From assembly GCF_017744395.1 (NCBI RefSeq), contig NZ_JAGIBI010000006.1, positions 186,001 through 250,000 of the forward strand: a stretch of 64,000 bases of DNA. The letters run 5' to 3'. Positions within the stretch are counted from its first letter, which is position 1, and every line of letters starts with the position of its first letter. A program made the translations under genes and the position numbers. Of the stretch, positions 29,176-38,704 are shown piece after piece. Source of the stretch: Herbaspirillum sp. (GTDB lineage Bacteria > Pseudomonadota > Gammaproteobacteria > Burkholderiales > Burkholderiaceae_D). The notes beneath the pieces were generated by a model. It saw only the letters and a list, made by a program, of their open reading frames with translations. It did no database searches and was not told the DNA's origin.

Positions 29176-29181
29176 TATAAT
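29176..29181 (+). promoter_or_regulatory. Candidate -10 box of hrpA
   Basis: A perfect tataat stands only nine bases before the chosen hrpA ATG. A start of transcription about seven bases downstream would give a leader of roughly three bases. No good -35 is visible at 17 bases. Confidence 0.45.
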
Positions 29182-29190
29182 GTCGGCCTC

Positions 29191-32100
29191 ATGTCCGTTA
29201 CCAAGCCTTCTTCTCCATCCCCCTCCGGCAAGCCGCCGCGGGCGGCCCGCCCCGATGTCCAGCCCGCCGTGCGCAATCCCTTGCCGCCGGTCACTTTTCC
29301 TGAAGAACTGCCGGTCTCCGGCCGCCGCCATGAAATCGCCGAGGCGCTGCGGCAGCATCAGGTCATCATCGTCAGCGGCGAGACCGGTTCCGGCAAGACC
29401 ACCCAGCTTCCCAAGATATGCCTGGAACTGGGGCGCGGCGAAAAAGGCCTGATCGGCCACACCCAGCCGCGCCGCATCGCGGCGTCGTCGACAGCCAAGC
29501 GCATCGCGCAGGAACTCAATTCGCCGCCGGGCGAGCTGGTCGGCTACAAGGTGCGCTTCAACGACACCTTGTCCAAGGGCGCCTGGATCAAGCTGATGAC
29601 GGACGGCATCCTGCTGGCCGAGACCCAGACCGATCCGCTCCTGCGCCAGTACGACACCATCATCATCGACGAGGCGCACGAACGCAGCCTCAACATCGAT
29701 TTCCTGCTGGGCTACCTGAAGCAGTTGCTGCCCAAACGCCCCGACCTGAAGGTGATCATCACCTCGGCGACCATCGATGCCGACCGCTTTGCCCGCCACT
29801 TCGGCCGCGAAGTCAAAGGCGAGGTCATTCCGGCCCCGGTGATCGAAGTCTCCGGCCGCCTGTATCCGGTGGAGATCCGCTATCGGCCGATCGACAATGC
29901 CGACCGCAGCGGTGTCTCCGCCGAGGTGGCGCAGGCGCGCGCCCGGGCCGAAGGCCGGGCATCGCAAGCGCAGAAGGACCGCGAGCAGCGCGACCTGATG
30001 GATGCGGTGGTCGATGCCGTCGACGAACTGGCGCGTCTCGGTTCCGGCGATGTGCTGGTGTTCCTGCCGGGCGAACGCGAGATTCGCGATGCCGCCGAGG
30101 CGCTGCGCAAGCATCATCCGCCGCATGTGGAAATCTTGCCGCTGTTTGCGCGCCTGTCGGCGCAGGAGCAGGAGCGCGTGTTCAAGACCAGCAATGCGCG
30201 TCGCATCGTGCTGGCGACCAACGTTGCCGAGACTTCGCTGACCGTGCCGGGCATCCGCTATGTGGTCGATGCCGGGCTGGCGCGGGTGAAGCGCTACAGC
30301 TACCGCAACAAGGTCGAGCAGTTGCAGATCGAGCCGGTGGCGCAGTCGGCCGCCAACCAGCGCGCCGGCCGTTGCGGCCGCGTCGCCGCGGGCGTGTGCA
30401 TCCGCCTGTACGACGAGCAGGATTTCCTGCAGCGTCCCAAGTTCACCGATCCGGAAATCCTGCGTTCCTCGCTGGCCTCGGTCATCCTGCGGATGAAGTC
30501 GCTGCACCTGACCGATGTCGAGACCTTCCCCTTCATCGAGCCGCCGCTGGGCCGGGCGATTGCCGACGGTTATCAACTGCTGCAGGAACTGGGCGCGGTG
30601 GAAGAGCAGGGTGGAGTCAATCGCCTGACGCCGCTGGGCAAGCAACTTGCCAAGCTGCCGCTGGACCCGCGCGTGGCGCGCATGATCCTGGCCGGGCGCG
30701 ACAACGCCTGCCTGACCGAACTGCTGATCATCGCCGCCGCCCTGTCGGTGCAGGATCCGCGCGACCGGCCGATGGATGCGCAGAACGCGGCCGACAATGC
30801 GCACAAGAAATTTGCCGATGAAAAGTCCGAATTCACCAGCTACCTGAAGATCTGGAAGTGGTTCGAAGACGCCATCATGCACAAGAAATCGAATCGCCAG
30901 TTGCAGGAGCATTGCCGCGAGAATTTCCTTTCGCAATTGCGCCTGCGCGAATGGCGTGACGTCCATTCTCAGTTGCTGACCATCGTCAAGGAGCAGGGCT
31001 GGCGTTTGAACGAGGCGCCGGCGACCTATGACCAGTTGCACCTGGCGCTGCTGACCGGCTTGCTAGGCAACGTCGGCTTCAAGTCGGAAGACGATGCCCA
31101 ATACCTGGGCGCGCGGGGTATCCGCTTCAATATCTGGCCCGGCGCGCACCTGACCAAGAAGCCCGGCCGCTGGGTGATGGCGGCCGAGCTGGTCGATACC
31201 GCGCGTTTATATGCCCGCTGCGTGGCAAACATCCAGCCGGAATGGCTGGAGAAGATCGGCGGCCACCTGCTGAAGAAATCCTGGGGCGAGCCGCGCTGGG
31301 AAAAGCGCGCCGCGCAGGTCACCGCTTCCGAGCGCGCCACCTTGTATGGCCTGGTGGTGTACAGCCAGCGTCGCATCAATTACGGCAACATCAATCCGGA
31401 CGAGGCGCGCGAGATATTCATCCGCGACGGGCTGGTGGGCGGCGACTTCGACACGCGCGCGCCGTTCTTCGCGCATAACCAGAAGCTGGTGCGCGAGATC
31501 GAGAACCTGGAACACAAGTCGCGCCGCCTGGACGTGCTGGTGGACGATGAGCTGATCATCGGCTTCTACGACAAGCTGATCCCGGCAGGGATCTGCAATG
31601 GCGTGGATTTCGAGAAGTGGCACAAGCAGGCCACCGCCGCCGATCCCAAGCTGCTGTACCTGAACCGCGACGACCTGATGCGCCATGAGGCGGCCGGCGT
31701 CACCACCGAGCTGTTCCCCAAGACCATGAACGTGGCCGGCATCGCGATGGCGCTGTCCTACCATTTCGAGCCGGGCGCCACGCGCGACGGCGTCACGCTG
31801 ACCGTGCCGCTGTATGCGCTCAACCAGGTGTCAAGCGACCGCTGCGAATGGCTGGTGCCGGGCATGCTGAAGGAAAAGGTGCACCTGCTGCTGAAATCGC
31901 TGCCGCAAAAGCTGCGCCGCCACTGCGTGCCGTTGCCGGACTACGCCGCCAAGTTCTGCGAGCGTATGGAAGAACGCAAGATCTTCGGCCGCGGCACCCT
32001 GATCGATGCCATCATCGCCGACATCCGCGACCAGATCACGATCATGGTCAAGCCCAGCGACTTCAAGCAGGAGACGCTGCCGGCGCACCACGCGATGAAT

Positions 32101-33201
32101 TTCAAGATCGTCGACGAGCATGGCCGGCAACTGGAGATGGGGCGCAACCTCGCCGCCCTGCAAGCCGAATTCGGCGGCCAGGCGCGTCAGCAGTTCCAGA
32201 AACTGGCCGAGCAGGTGGCGATTGCGCCGCGTGATGAGGATGAGGGCAGCGACGTACCGCAACCGCAATCCGGAAAGCCGGCACAAGGTGCCGCAGCCAA
32301 GCCGTCCGCCGCTGCTGCTGCGCCCGCTTCGGCCGGAGAATACAGCAACCTGACCGGCTGGAGTTTCGGCGAATTGCCTGAACTGCTGGAAATCACGCGC
32401 GGCGCCGGCAAGCAGGCGCAGACGCTGATCGGCTTCCCGGCGCTGGTGGACCGCAAGACGCATTGCGACCTGGAAGTGTTCGACGACCCGGCCGAAGCGG
32501 CGCGCTTCCACTATGCCGGCCTGCGCCGCCTGTTCGCGCTGCAGATGAAGGAGCAGTTGAAGTACCTGGAAAAGAACATCCCCGGCCTGCAGCAGATGGG
32601 CATGCAATTCATGGCGCTGGGGACGCAGGAGGAATTGCGCGACCAGATCCTCAATGCCGGCCTGGAGTGCGCCTTCCTGCAAGATCCGCTGCCGAAGAAT
32701 GCCGAAGAGTTCAACAAGCGCAAGGACGAAGGCAAGGCGAGGCTGGGTTTGCTGGTCAACGAAATCGCCCGCCTGGCCGGGCAGATCCTGGCCGAGTACC
32801 ACTCGCTGCCCAAGCGGCTGCAAAGCATCAAGGCGCATGCGCAGGCGGCGGCCGATATCCAGTCCCAGCTTGCGCAACTGGTCGGTAAGCGTTTCGTGGC
32901 CGAGACGGACTACGCCAACCTGACGCACTACCCGCGCTACCTGAAAGCCATCAACGTGCGCCTGGACAAGCTGCGCGCCGACCCCGCGCGCGATACGCGC
33001 CTGCTGGCCGAATGGAACCAGGTGGCGCTGCCTTACCTGCGCGGGCTGAAGGATCGCGCCGGGCGGGCCGACCCCAAGATGACCGAATTCCGCTGGATGC
33101 TGGAGGAATTGCGGGTGTCGTTGTATGCGCAGGAACTGCGCACGCCGATGCCGGTGTCGGTCAAGCGGCTGCAGAAGGTGTGGGAGAGCATGCAGCGCTG
33201 A
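29191..33201 (+). CDS. hrpA: ATP-dependent RNA helicase HrpA (DEAH box)
   Basis: HrpA is a large DEAH/RHA helicase; in E. coli it resolves stalled ribosomes on mRNA. Motif I is IVSGETGSGKTTQLPKICLE, motif II DEAHERSLNIDFL, motif III TSATIDADRF, motif V/VI TNVAETSLTVPGIRYVVD and QSAANQRAGRCGRVAAG. The helicase-associated and OB segments follow, then the long DUF3418 C-terminus typical of HrpA. The 1336 residues are normal, apart from an Ala/Pro/Gly-rich insert at about residues 1020-1050. MSVTKPSSPSP at 29191 was chosen. No ribosome site is present, which fits a nearly leaderless message. Confidence 0.95.
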   Translation: MSVTKPSSPSPSGKPPRAARPDVQPAVRNPLPPVTFPEELPVSGRRHEIAEALRQHQVIIVSGETGSGKTTQLPKICLELGRGEKGLIGHTQPRRIAASSTAKRIAQELNSPPGELVGYKVRFNDTLSKGAWIKLMTDGILLAETQTDPLLRQYDTIIIDEAHERSLNIDFLLGYLKQLLPKRPDLKVIITSATIDADRFARHFGREVKGEVIPAPVIEVSGRLYPVEIRYRPIDNADRSGVSAEVAQARARAEGRASQAQKDREQRDLMDAVVDAVDELARLGSGDVLVFLPGEREIRDAAEALRKHHPPHVEILPLFARLSAQEQERVFKTSNARRIVLATNVAETSLTVPGIRYVVDAGLARVKRYSYRNKVEQLQIEPVAQSAANQRAGRCGRVAAGVCIRLYDEQDFLQRPKFTDPEILRSSLASVILRMKSLHLTDVETFPFIEPPLGRAIADGYQLLQELGAVEEQGGVNRLTPLGKQLAKLPLDPRVARMILAGRDNACLTELLIIAAALSVQDPRDRPMDAQNAADNAHKKFADEKSEFTSYLKIWKWFEDAIMHKKSNRQLQEHCRENFLSQLRLREWRDVHSQLLTIVKEQGWRLNEAPATYDQLHLALLTGLLGNVGFKSEDDAQYLGARGIRFNIWPGAHLTKKPGRWVMAAELVDTARLYARCVANIQPEWLEKIGGHLLKKSWGEPRWEKRAAQVTASERATLYGLVVYSQRRINYGNINPDEAREIFIRDGLVGGDFDTRAPFFAHNQKLVREIENLEHKSRRLDVLVDDELIIGFYDKLIPAGICNGVDFEKWHKQATAADPKLLYLNRDDLMRHEAAGVTTELFPKTMNVAGIAMALSYHFEPGATRDGVTLTVPLYALNQVSSDRCEWLVPGMLKEKVHLLLKSLPQKLRRHCVPLPDYAAKFCERMEERKIFGRGTLIDAIIADIRDQITIMVKPSDFKQETLPAHHAMNFKIVDEHGRQLEMGRNLAALQAEFGGQARQQFQKLAEQVAIAPRDEDEGSDVPQPQSGKPAQGAAAKPSAAAAAPASAGEYSNLTGWSFGELPELLEITRGAGKQAQTLIGFPALVDRKTHCDLEVFDDPAEAARFHYAGLRRLFALQMKEQLKYLEKNIPGLQQMGMQFMALGTQEELRDQILNAGLECAFLQDPLPKNAEEFNKRKDEGKARLGLLVNEIARLAGQILAEYHSLPKRLQSIKAHAQAAADIQSQLAQLVGKRFVAETDYANLTHYPRYLKAINVRLDKLRADPARDTRLLAEWNQVALPYLRGLKDRAGRADPKMTEFRWMLEELRVSLYAQELRTPMPVSVKRLQKVWESMQR

Positions 33202-33313
33202 ACCGGGGCGTTGTTGTGGAAAAACAGGTGGAAAGGGGAGCGAAGCAGGCTTTTAGCGGTTCGCCGCCCTTTTTCGCGTAAAATTGCGCATCTTCAGAGA
33301 TTGTCAAAACACC

Positions 33314-33883
33314 ATGTCTATCAAGTCAGATAAGTGGATCCGCCGCATGGCCGAGCAGCACGGCATGATCGAGCCCTATGAGCCGGGCCAGGTCCGCAAT
33401 GCCGCCGACGGCAGCAAGATCGTGTCCTACGGTACTTCGTCCTACGGTTACGATATCCGCTGCGCCGACGAATTCAAGATCTTCACCAATATCAACTCGA
33501 CCATCGTCGATCCCAAGAACTTCGACGAGAAGTCCTTCGTGGACTTCAAGGGCGACGTCTGCATCATCCCGCCGAATTCCTTCGCGCTGGCGCGTACGAT
33601 GGAATACTTCCGCATTCCGCGCAGCGTGCTGACGATCTGCCTGGGCAAGTCGACCTATGCGCGCTGCGGCATCATCGTCAACGTCACCCCGTTCGAACCG
33701 GAATGGGAAGGCTATGTGACGCTGGAGTTCTCCAACACCACGCCGCTGCCGGCCAAGATCTACGCCGGCGAAGGCTGCGCGCAGGTGCTGTTCTTCGAGA
33801 GCGACGAGGTCTGCGAGACTTCCTACAAGGACCGTGGCGGCAAGTACCAGGGCCAGCATGGCGTGACGCTGCCCAAGACCTGA
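33314..33883 (+). CDS. dcd: dCTP deaminase
   Basis: Dcd deaminates dCTP to dUTP, the main route to dTMP in many proteobacteria. The 189-residue protein begins [24 protein letters not shown] and holds the trimer/active-site segments [60 protein letters not shown] (with the catalytic Glu) and [12 protein letters not shown] taaaat at 33279-33284 is a possible -10 box. It ends in a strong hairpin shared with the convergent LysR gene. Confidence 0.97.
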   Translation: MSIKSDKWIRRMAEQHGMIEPYEPGQVRNAADGSKIVSYGTSSYGYDIRCADEFKIFTNINSTIVDPKNFDEKSFVDFKGDVCIIPPNSFALARTMEYFRIPRSVLTICLGKSTYARCGIIVNVTPFEPEWEGYVTLEFSNTTPLPAKIYAGEGCAQVLFFESDEVCETSYKDRGGKYQGQHGVTLPKT

Positions 33884-33903
33884 TCGTTCAGGTCGCGCAT
33901 CAA

Positions 33904-33939
33904 GACAAAGGCCTCCCGTGCGGAGGCCTTTGTCGTTTC
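33904..33939. terminator. Terminator between convergent dcd and lysR-type genes
   Basis: A 13-bp perfect stem (gacaaaggcctcc / ggaggcctttgtc) with a 5-base loop is followed on the plus strand by a T-containing tract. It can serve both convergent transcripts. Confidence 0.75.
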
Positions 33940-33954
33940 TGTGGCATCAATGAA

Positions 33955-34881
33955 TCAACGTTTTTTCTGCAGCGGACTCAAGGTCAGGGCTTCGCTGCGC
34001 ATCAGTCCGACTGCGCCGCCGATTTCCCCATCCCGGTAGGCGACGTGCAGGGGCGCTTTCAATGTGGGCGTATCGTTGAGTTTCAGGTAGGTGACGCCTT
34101 CGGCGCTGACGTGCATCATCGATGCCGGCACCACCGCCACGCCCAGGCCGGCGGCGACCAGGGTGAGGGTGGACAGGTTCTTGCGCGATTCTTGCGTCAC
34201 ACGCGGACTGAAGCCGGCGCTGTGGCAGGCGGCGATGATGGTGTCGTACAAGCCGGGGCCGCTGGGGCGGCGCGTCATGATGAAGGATTCGTCGGCCAAT
34301 GCCGACAGCGCGATGCTCTTCTTGCGGCCGTTGCCTGCCAGCGGGTGGTCGGCCGGCAGGGCGGCCACCATTTCCTCGACCAGCACCGTTTCCATCACGA
34401 TGCCGGAGGCGTCGCCGACCGGCGAGCGCACGAAGGCCAGGTCCAGCCGCTTCTGGCGGACCGCTTCGACCAGCTCGCTGGTGTTGGTTTCTTCCACCGT
34501 CAGCGCCACATCGGGCGCGGCTGCGCGGAAGGCGCGGATCACCGCCGGCACGAAGGGATGCAGCGAGGCCGATTCGGTGAAGCCGACCGCGATGCGCCCC
34601 ATCTTGCCCTGGGCGATGCGGCGCACGCCGGCCACCGTGGCATCGACCTGCGCCAGGATGGCGCGCGCGTCGGCCAGCAGGGCGACGCCGCTTTCGGTCA
34701 GTTCCATGCCGCGCGGCATGCGGTTGAACAGCGTCACGCCGAGTTCCTTCTCCAGCACGCGGATCTGCTGCGACAGCGGCGGCTGCTGGATGCCGATGCG
34801 CTGGGCCGCCTTGGTCAGGTGGCCTTCCTCGGCCACGGCGATGAAGTAGCGCAGCAGGCGCAGGTCGATGGCAGGTGACAT
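33955..34881 (-). CDS. LysR-type transcriptional regulator
   Basis: The 308-residue protein has the N-terminal winged helix IDLRLLRYFIAVAEEGHLTKAAQRIGIQQPPLSQQIRVLEKELGVTLFNR and a periplasmic-binding-protein-like effector domain (MGRIAVGFTESASLHPFVPAVIRAFR, then LDLAFVRSP). The sequence around the DNA-binding helix resembles the BenM/CatM-like group. It is divergent from the split chromate-transport genes with about 105 bases between the starts, so it probably regulates them and itself. Two TGACATAT copies 31 bases apart lie in that gap. The inducer is unknown. Confidence 0.92.
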   Translation of the reverse strand: MSPAIDLRLLRYFIAVAEEGHLTKAAQRIGIQQPPLSQQIRVLEKELGVTLFNRMPRGMELTESGVALLADARAILAQVDATVAGVRRIAQGKMGRIAVGFTESASLHPFVPAVIRAFRAAAPDVALTVEETNTSELVEAVRQKRLDLAFVRSPVGDASGIVMETVLVEEMVAALPADHPLAGNGRKKSIALSALADESFIMTRRPSGPGLYDTIIAACHSAGFSPRVTQESRKNLSTLTLVAAGLGVAVVPASMMHVSAEGVTYLKLNDTPTLKAPLHVAYRDGEIGGAVGLMRSEALTLSPLQKKR

Positions 34882-34914
34882 ATGTTTTAAGTATGGATTT
34901 AGTATTTGACATAT
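34876..34914. promoter_or_regulatory. Candidate LysR-type control region
   Basis: The octamer tgacatat occurs at 34876-34883 and 34907-34914, three helical turns apart, within an AT-rich stretch between the divergent genes. The first copy overlaps the regulator's start codon. This is a candidate binding region only. Confidence 0.35.
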
Positions 34915-34986
34915 ATTAGACAAAAACCCTCTCCAAGAGTAGCCTTTCATCCGTGCGGTAATGATGCCGTACAGCAGCATTGCGAG

Positions 34987-35628
34987 ATGAGCATGAGCAC
35001 TCCAGAACACATCCAGGCCGATACCGCGCCGCCAGGTTTCACCCCACCCACTTCCAAAGAACTGTTCATGGGCTTCCTCGGCCTGGGCATGACCGCATTC
35101 GGCGGCGCGCTGCCGCTGGCGCACCGCATGGTGGTCGAGCGCCGGCGCTGGCTGACCGATGCCGAATTCGTGCAACTGCTGGGCCTGTGCCAGTTCCTGC
35201 CGGGCGGCAACATCATCAACCTCTCGGTGGCGCTGGGCATGAAGTTCCGTGGGCTGAGGGGAGCGCTGGCGGCGATTTCCGGATTGATCGCGGTGCCTTC
35301 GGCGGTGGTGATCGTGCTGGGCATGATCTATCAGCACTACCAGCACGACCCCAACGTCAAGCACCTGTTCGCCGGCCTGGCCGCGGCGGCGGCCGGCCTG
35401 CTGATCCAGATGGCGGTGAAGATCGCGCTGCCGCTGCGCAAGAATGCGGTGCTGGCGGCGGTGGCCATCGTTTGCTTCGTGCTGATCGCCTTTGTGCGCG
35501 TTCCGCTGGTGTGGGTGATGCTGGTCATGACGCCGGTCAGCGTGGTGTTGACGGCGCGTTATGGCGACCGGTTCGCGGCCAGGAAGGAACCCGCACAAAA
35601 GGAAACCGCGAAGGAGGGAGCGAAATGA
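34987..35628 (+). CDS. chrA: Chromate transporter, N-terminal-type half (short-chain CHR)
   Basis: CHR proteins export chromate or related anions. This 213-residue protein is one half of the usual two-domain ChrA: LFMGFLGLGMTAFGGALPLAHRMVVERRRWLTDAEFVQLLGLCQFLPGGNIINLSVALGMKF, with five or six helices. The conserved FGG and PGGN motifs are present. The start at 34987 (MSMSTPEHI) or 34993 cannot be settled because no ribosome site is clear. Its stop overlaps the next gene's ATG in ATGA. The role in chromate resistance is a family inference; physiological substrate may differ. Confidence 0.85.
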   Translation: MSMSTPEHIQADTAPPGFTPPTSKELFMGFLGLGMTAFGGALPLAHRMVVERRRWLTDAEFVQLLGLCQFLPGGNIINLSVALGMKFRGLRGALAAISGLIAVPSAVVIVLGMIYQHYQHDPNVKHLFAGLAAAAAGLLIQMAVKIALPLRKNAVLAAVAIVCFVLIAFVRVPLVWVMLVMTPVSVVLTARYGDRFAARKEPAQKETAKEGAK

Positions 35629-36155
35629 GCGGAACCCTGATCGCCCTGACCATCATCTTCACCCAGCTTTCGGTGCTGGCCTTCGGCGGCGGCAACACCA
35701 TCCTGCCGGAGATGCAGCGCCAGGTAGTGGAAGTCCACCACTGGATGACGGCGGAAGACTTCAGTGCGCTGTTCGCGCTGGGCCAGGCCGCTCCCGGCCC
35801 CAACTTGATGGTGGTGACATTGGTCGGCTGGCACGTGGCCGGTTTCTGGGGCATGCTGGTGACCACCTTCGCCAAGTTCGGTCCGTCTTCGGTGATCACG
35901 ATCATCATGCTGCATGTGTGGGAGCGCTTCAAGGACAAGCCGTGGCGCCGCCATGTGCAGGCCGGCCTGCTGCCGGTCACCGGCGGGCTGGTCGCGGCCA
36001 GCGCCTTGCTGATCGCCCAGGCGTCGATCACGCACGGCTTTTTGGCGGCGATCACTGCCGCCACTGCCATCATCGCGTTGAAGACCAGGATTCATCCGTT
36101 GTGGCTGCTGTTCGGCGGCGCGCTGGCGGGGTATTTTTATCTCGGGTCGTTCTAA
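35625..36155 (+). CDS. chrA: Chromate transporter, C-terminal-type half (short-chain CHR)
   Basis: The 176-residue partner carries FTQLSVLAFGGGNTILPEMQRQVVEVHHWMTAEDFSALFALGQAAPGPNLMVVTLVGW, the second CHR domain. It starts at 35625 within the ATGA overlap and has an aaggaggg ribosome site inside the preceding gene. The two halves are therefore tightly coupled and likely form a heterodimer with opposite membrane orientation, as described for paired short-chain CHR proteins. Confidence 0.86.
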   Translation: MSGTLIALTIIFTQLSVLAFGGGNTILPEMQRQVVEVHHWMTAEDFSALFALGQAAPGPNLMVVTLVGWHVAGFWGMLVTTFAKFGPSSVITIIMLHVWERFKDKPWRRHVQAGLLPVTGGLVAASALLIAQASITHGFLAAITAATAIIALKTRIHPLWLLFGGALAGYFYLGSF

Positions 36156-36163
36156 GAACCCTC

Positions 36164-36204
36164 AAAAAAACAAAGCCGATACCGGTGAAACGGTATCGGC
36201 TTTG
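36164..36204. terminator. Bidirectional terminator between chr pair and decarboxylase gene
   Basis: A 14-bp perfect stem (caaagccgataccg / cggtatcggctttg) with a 6-base loop is preceded on the plus strand by seven A. On the minus strand these become seven T, so it is a strong terminator for the decarboxylase gene and a weaker one for the transporter genes. Confidence 0.88.
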
Positions 36205-36245
36205 CTGTTTGCAACGCAGGCCCGGGGAGGCCTGCACATCGAACA

Positions 36246-38510
36246 TTACTGCTTCACGCAATCGACGAAGTAGTCGCGCTTGCCATCCACTTCGCGCTTG
36301 ACCAGCCCGTGCACGTCGGTTTCGAAGCCCGGGAATTTCTCGTTGAAATCGCGCGCGAACTTCAGGTAGTCGACGATGGTCTTGTTGAAGATCTCGCCCG
36401 GGATCAGCAGCGGGATGCCCGGCGGGTAAGGCGTCAGCAGGATCGAGGTGACGCGGCCTTCCAGCTGGTCCAGCGGCACGCGTTCGATTTCGCGGTGCGC
36501 CATCTTGGAGAAGGCGTCCGACGGCTTCATGGCCGGCTGCATGTCCGACAGGTACATTTCCGTCGTCAGGCGCGCAACGTCGTAGGCCTTGTAGGTTTCA
36601 TGGATCTGCTGGCACAGGTCGCGCAGGCCCAGGCGCTCGTAGCGCGCATTGCGGCCCTGGTTGGCGGCGGCGAACTCGGGCAGGATGCGCCAGATCGGCG
36701 CGTTCTTGTCGTAGTCGTCCTTGAACTGCTGCAGCGCAGTCACCAGCGTGTTCCAGCGGCCCTTGGTGATGCCGATGGTGAACATGATGAAGAACGAGTA
36801 CAGGCCGCACTTCTCGACGATGACGCCGTGCTCGGCCAGGTACTTGGTCACGATCGAGGCCGGGATGCCGTTCTCGCCGAACTGGCCGTTCAGCGCCAGG
36901 CCCGGGGTGACGATGGTGGCCTTGATCGGGTCGAGCATGTTGAAGCCCGGCGCCAGGTCGCCGAAACCGTGCCAGTCGTCTTCCGCCTTGATGACCCAGT
37001 CTTCGCGCTCGCCGATGCCGTCGGCGGCGAACTCGTTCGGGCCCCAGACCTGGAACCACCAGTCGTTGCCGAATTCCTGGTCGATCTTCTTCATGGCGCG
37101 GCGGAAGTCCAGCGCTTCCAGGATGCTTTCTTCCACCAGCGCGGTGCCGCCGGGGGCTTCCATCATGGCCGCGGCGACGTCGCAGGAGGCGATGATCGAG
37201 TATTGCGGCGAAGTCGAGGTGTGCATCAGGAAGGCTTCGTTGAAGGCATCCTCGTCCAGCTTGACGGTCTCCGATTCGCGCACCAGGATCTGCGACGCCT
37301 GCGACAGGCCGGCCAGCAGCTTGTGGGTCGACTGGGTGGAGAAGATCATCGACTTCTTGGCGCGCGGGCGGTCCTTGCCGATGGCGTGCATGTCCTTGTA
37401 GAAGTCGTGGAAGGTGGCGTGCGGCAGCCAGGCTTCGTCGAAGTGCAGGGTGTCGATCTCGCCGTCGAGCATCTGCTTCAGGGTCTCGACGTTGTACACC
37501 ACGCCGTCGTAGGTCGACTGCGTGATGGTCAGGATGCGCGGCTTCTTGTTCTTGGCTTCGCGGGCGAAGGGGTTGGCTTCGATCTTTTTCTTGATGCTTT
37601 CCAGCGTGAACTCTTCCAGCGGGATCGGGCCGATGATGCCGAGGTGGTTGCGGGTCGGCATCAGGAACACGGGGATCGCGCCGGTCATGATGATGGAGTG
37701 CAGGATCGACTTGTGGCAGTTGCGGTCGACCACCACGATGTCGCCCGGCGCCACCGTCGAGTGCCAGACCATCTTGTTGGAGGTCGAGGTGCCGTTGGTG
37801 ACGAAGTAGCAATGGTCGGCGTTGAAGATGCGCGCGGCGTTGCGTTCGGAATTGGCGACCGGGCCGGTGTGGTCCAGCAGTTGGCCGAGTTCCTCGACCG
37901 CGTTGCAGACGTCGGCGCGCAGCATGTTCTCGCCGAAGAACTGGTGGAACATCTGGCCCACCGGCGACTTCAGGAACGCCACGCCGCCCGAGTGGCCGGG
38001 ACAGTGCCAGGAGTAGGAGCCGTCCTGGGCGTAATCGACCAGCGCGCGGAAGAACGGCGGCGCCAGGCCGTCCAGGTAGGACTTGGCTTCGCGGATGATG
38101 TGGCGCGCCACGAATTCCGGGGTGTCTTCGAACATGTGGATGAAGCCGTGCAGTTCGCGCAGCACATCGTTGGGGATGTGGCGCGAGGTGCGGGTTTCAC
38201 CGTACAGGTAGATGGGGATGTCGGCGTTCTTGTGGCGGATCTCGCCGACGAAGGCGCGCAGGGCCTTCAGCGCGAAATCGGTTTCCTCGTCGGAGCCCGC
38301 GCCCAGTTCCTCGTCGTCGATCGACAGGATGAAGGCCGAGGCGCGCGACTGCTGCTGGGCGAACTGGGCCAGGTCGCCGTAGCTGGTCACGCCCAGCACT
38401 TCCATGCCTTCTTCCTGGATGGCGTCGGCCAGCGCGCGGATGCCGAGGCCGGAAGTGTTCTCGGAGCGGAAGTCTTCGTCGATGATGACGATCGGGAAAC
38501 GGAATTTCAT
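36246..38510 (-). CDS. Arg/Lys/Orn-type PLP amino acid decarboxylase
   Basis: This 754-residue enzyme belongs to the large bacterial fold-type I decarboxylases (LdcI, AdiA, SpeF/SpeC), which make cadaverine, agmatine or putrescine and can consume protons. It has the N-terminal receiver-like wing domain (IVIIDEDFRSENTSGLGIRALADAI), the core with SWHCPGHSGGVAFLKSPVG and VTNGTSTSNKMVWHST, the PLP lysine K397 in STQSTHKLLAGLSQ, and the C-terminal domain (LLTPYPPGIPLLIPGE). Which amino acid is used cannot be read with certainty. It is followed by a strong terminator and preceded by an 8-bp inverted repeat. Confidence 0.9.
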   Translation of the reverse strand: MKFRFPIVIIDEDFRSENTSGLGIRALADAIQEEGMEVLGVTSYGDLAQFAQQQSRASAFILSIDDEELGAGSDEETDFALKALRAFVGEIRHKNADIPIYLYGETRTSRHIPNDVLRELHGFIHMFEDTPEFVARHIIREAKSYLDGLAPPFFRALVDYAQDGSYSWHCPGHSGGVAFLKSPVGQMFHQFFGENMLRADVCNAVEELGQLLDHTGPVANSERNAARIFNADHCYFVTNGTSTSNKMVWHSTVAPGDIVVVDRNCHKSILHSIIMTGAIPVFLMPTRNHLGIIGPIPLEEFTLESIKKKIEANPFAREAKNKKPRILTITQSTYDGVVYNVETLKQMLDGEIDTLHFDEAWLPHATFHDFYKDMHAIGKDRPRAKKSMIFSTQSTHKLLAGLSQASQILVRESETVKLDEDAFNEAFLMHTSTSPQYSIIASCDVAAAMMEAPGGTALVEESILEALDFRRAMKKIDQEFGNDWWFQVWGPNEFAADGIGEREDWVIKAEDDWHGFGDLAPGFNMLDPIKATIVTPGLALNGQFGENGIPASIVTKYLAEHGVIVEKCGLYSFFIMFTIGITKGRWNTLVTALQQFKDDYDKNAPIWRILPEFAAANQGRNARYERLGLRDLCQQIHETYKAYDVARLTTEMYLSDMQPAMKPSDAFSKMAHREIERVPLDQLEGRVTSILLTPYPPGIPLLIPGEIFNKTIVDYLKFARDFNEKFPGFETDVHGLVKREVDGKRDYFVDCVKQ

Positions 38511-38635
38511 GGTGTTCTCCAGGGCTTGAGCGCAGAGGACGCCATCACAGAGAGCGGCATGCGTTCAGGGGGGCAAAAAAGGTACTGCGCCTGGGCAAGA
38601 GCTTGCGCGCCAAAAAAGAAAGCGGATTGTCGCAG

Positions 38636-38660
38636 ATATGCGCGAAAGAGGTGCGCATAT
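38636..38660. promoter_or_regulatory. Inverted repeat upstream of the decarboxylase gene
   Basis: The arms atatgcgc (38636-38643) and gcgcatat (38653-38660) are perfect and separated by nine bases. It lies about 125 bases upstream of the decarboxylase start and 45 bases from the end of folA. A regulator site or part of the promoter is plausible. Confidence 0.35.
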
Positions 38661-38704
38661 TAAGCAAAAAACGGAAAAAAGCAACAGCGGCGGGCCGCAC
38701 CCGC

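Noticed and set aside
33703-34878. Plus-strand open frame across the dcd end and the LysR gene
   Set aside because: It overlaps dcd in another frame and is antisense to a clear LysR regulator.
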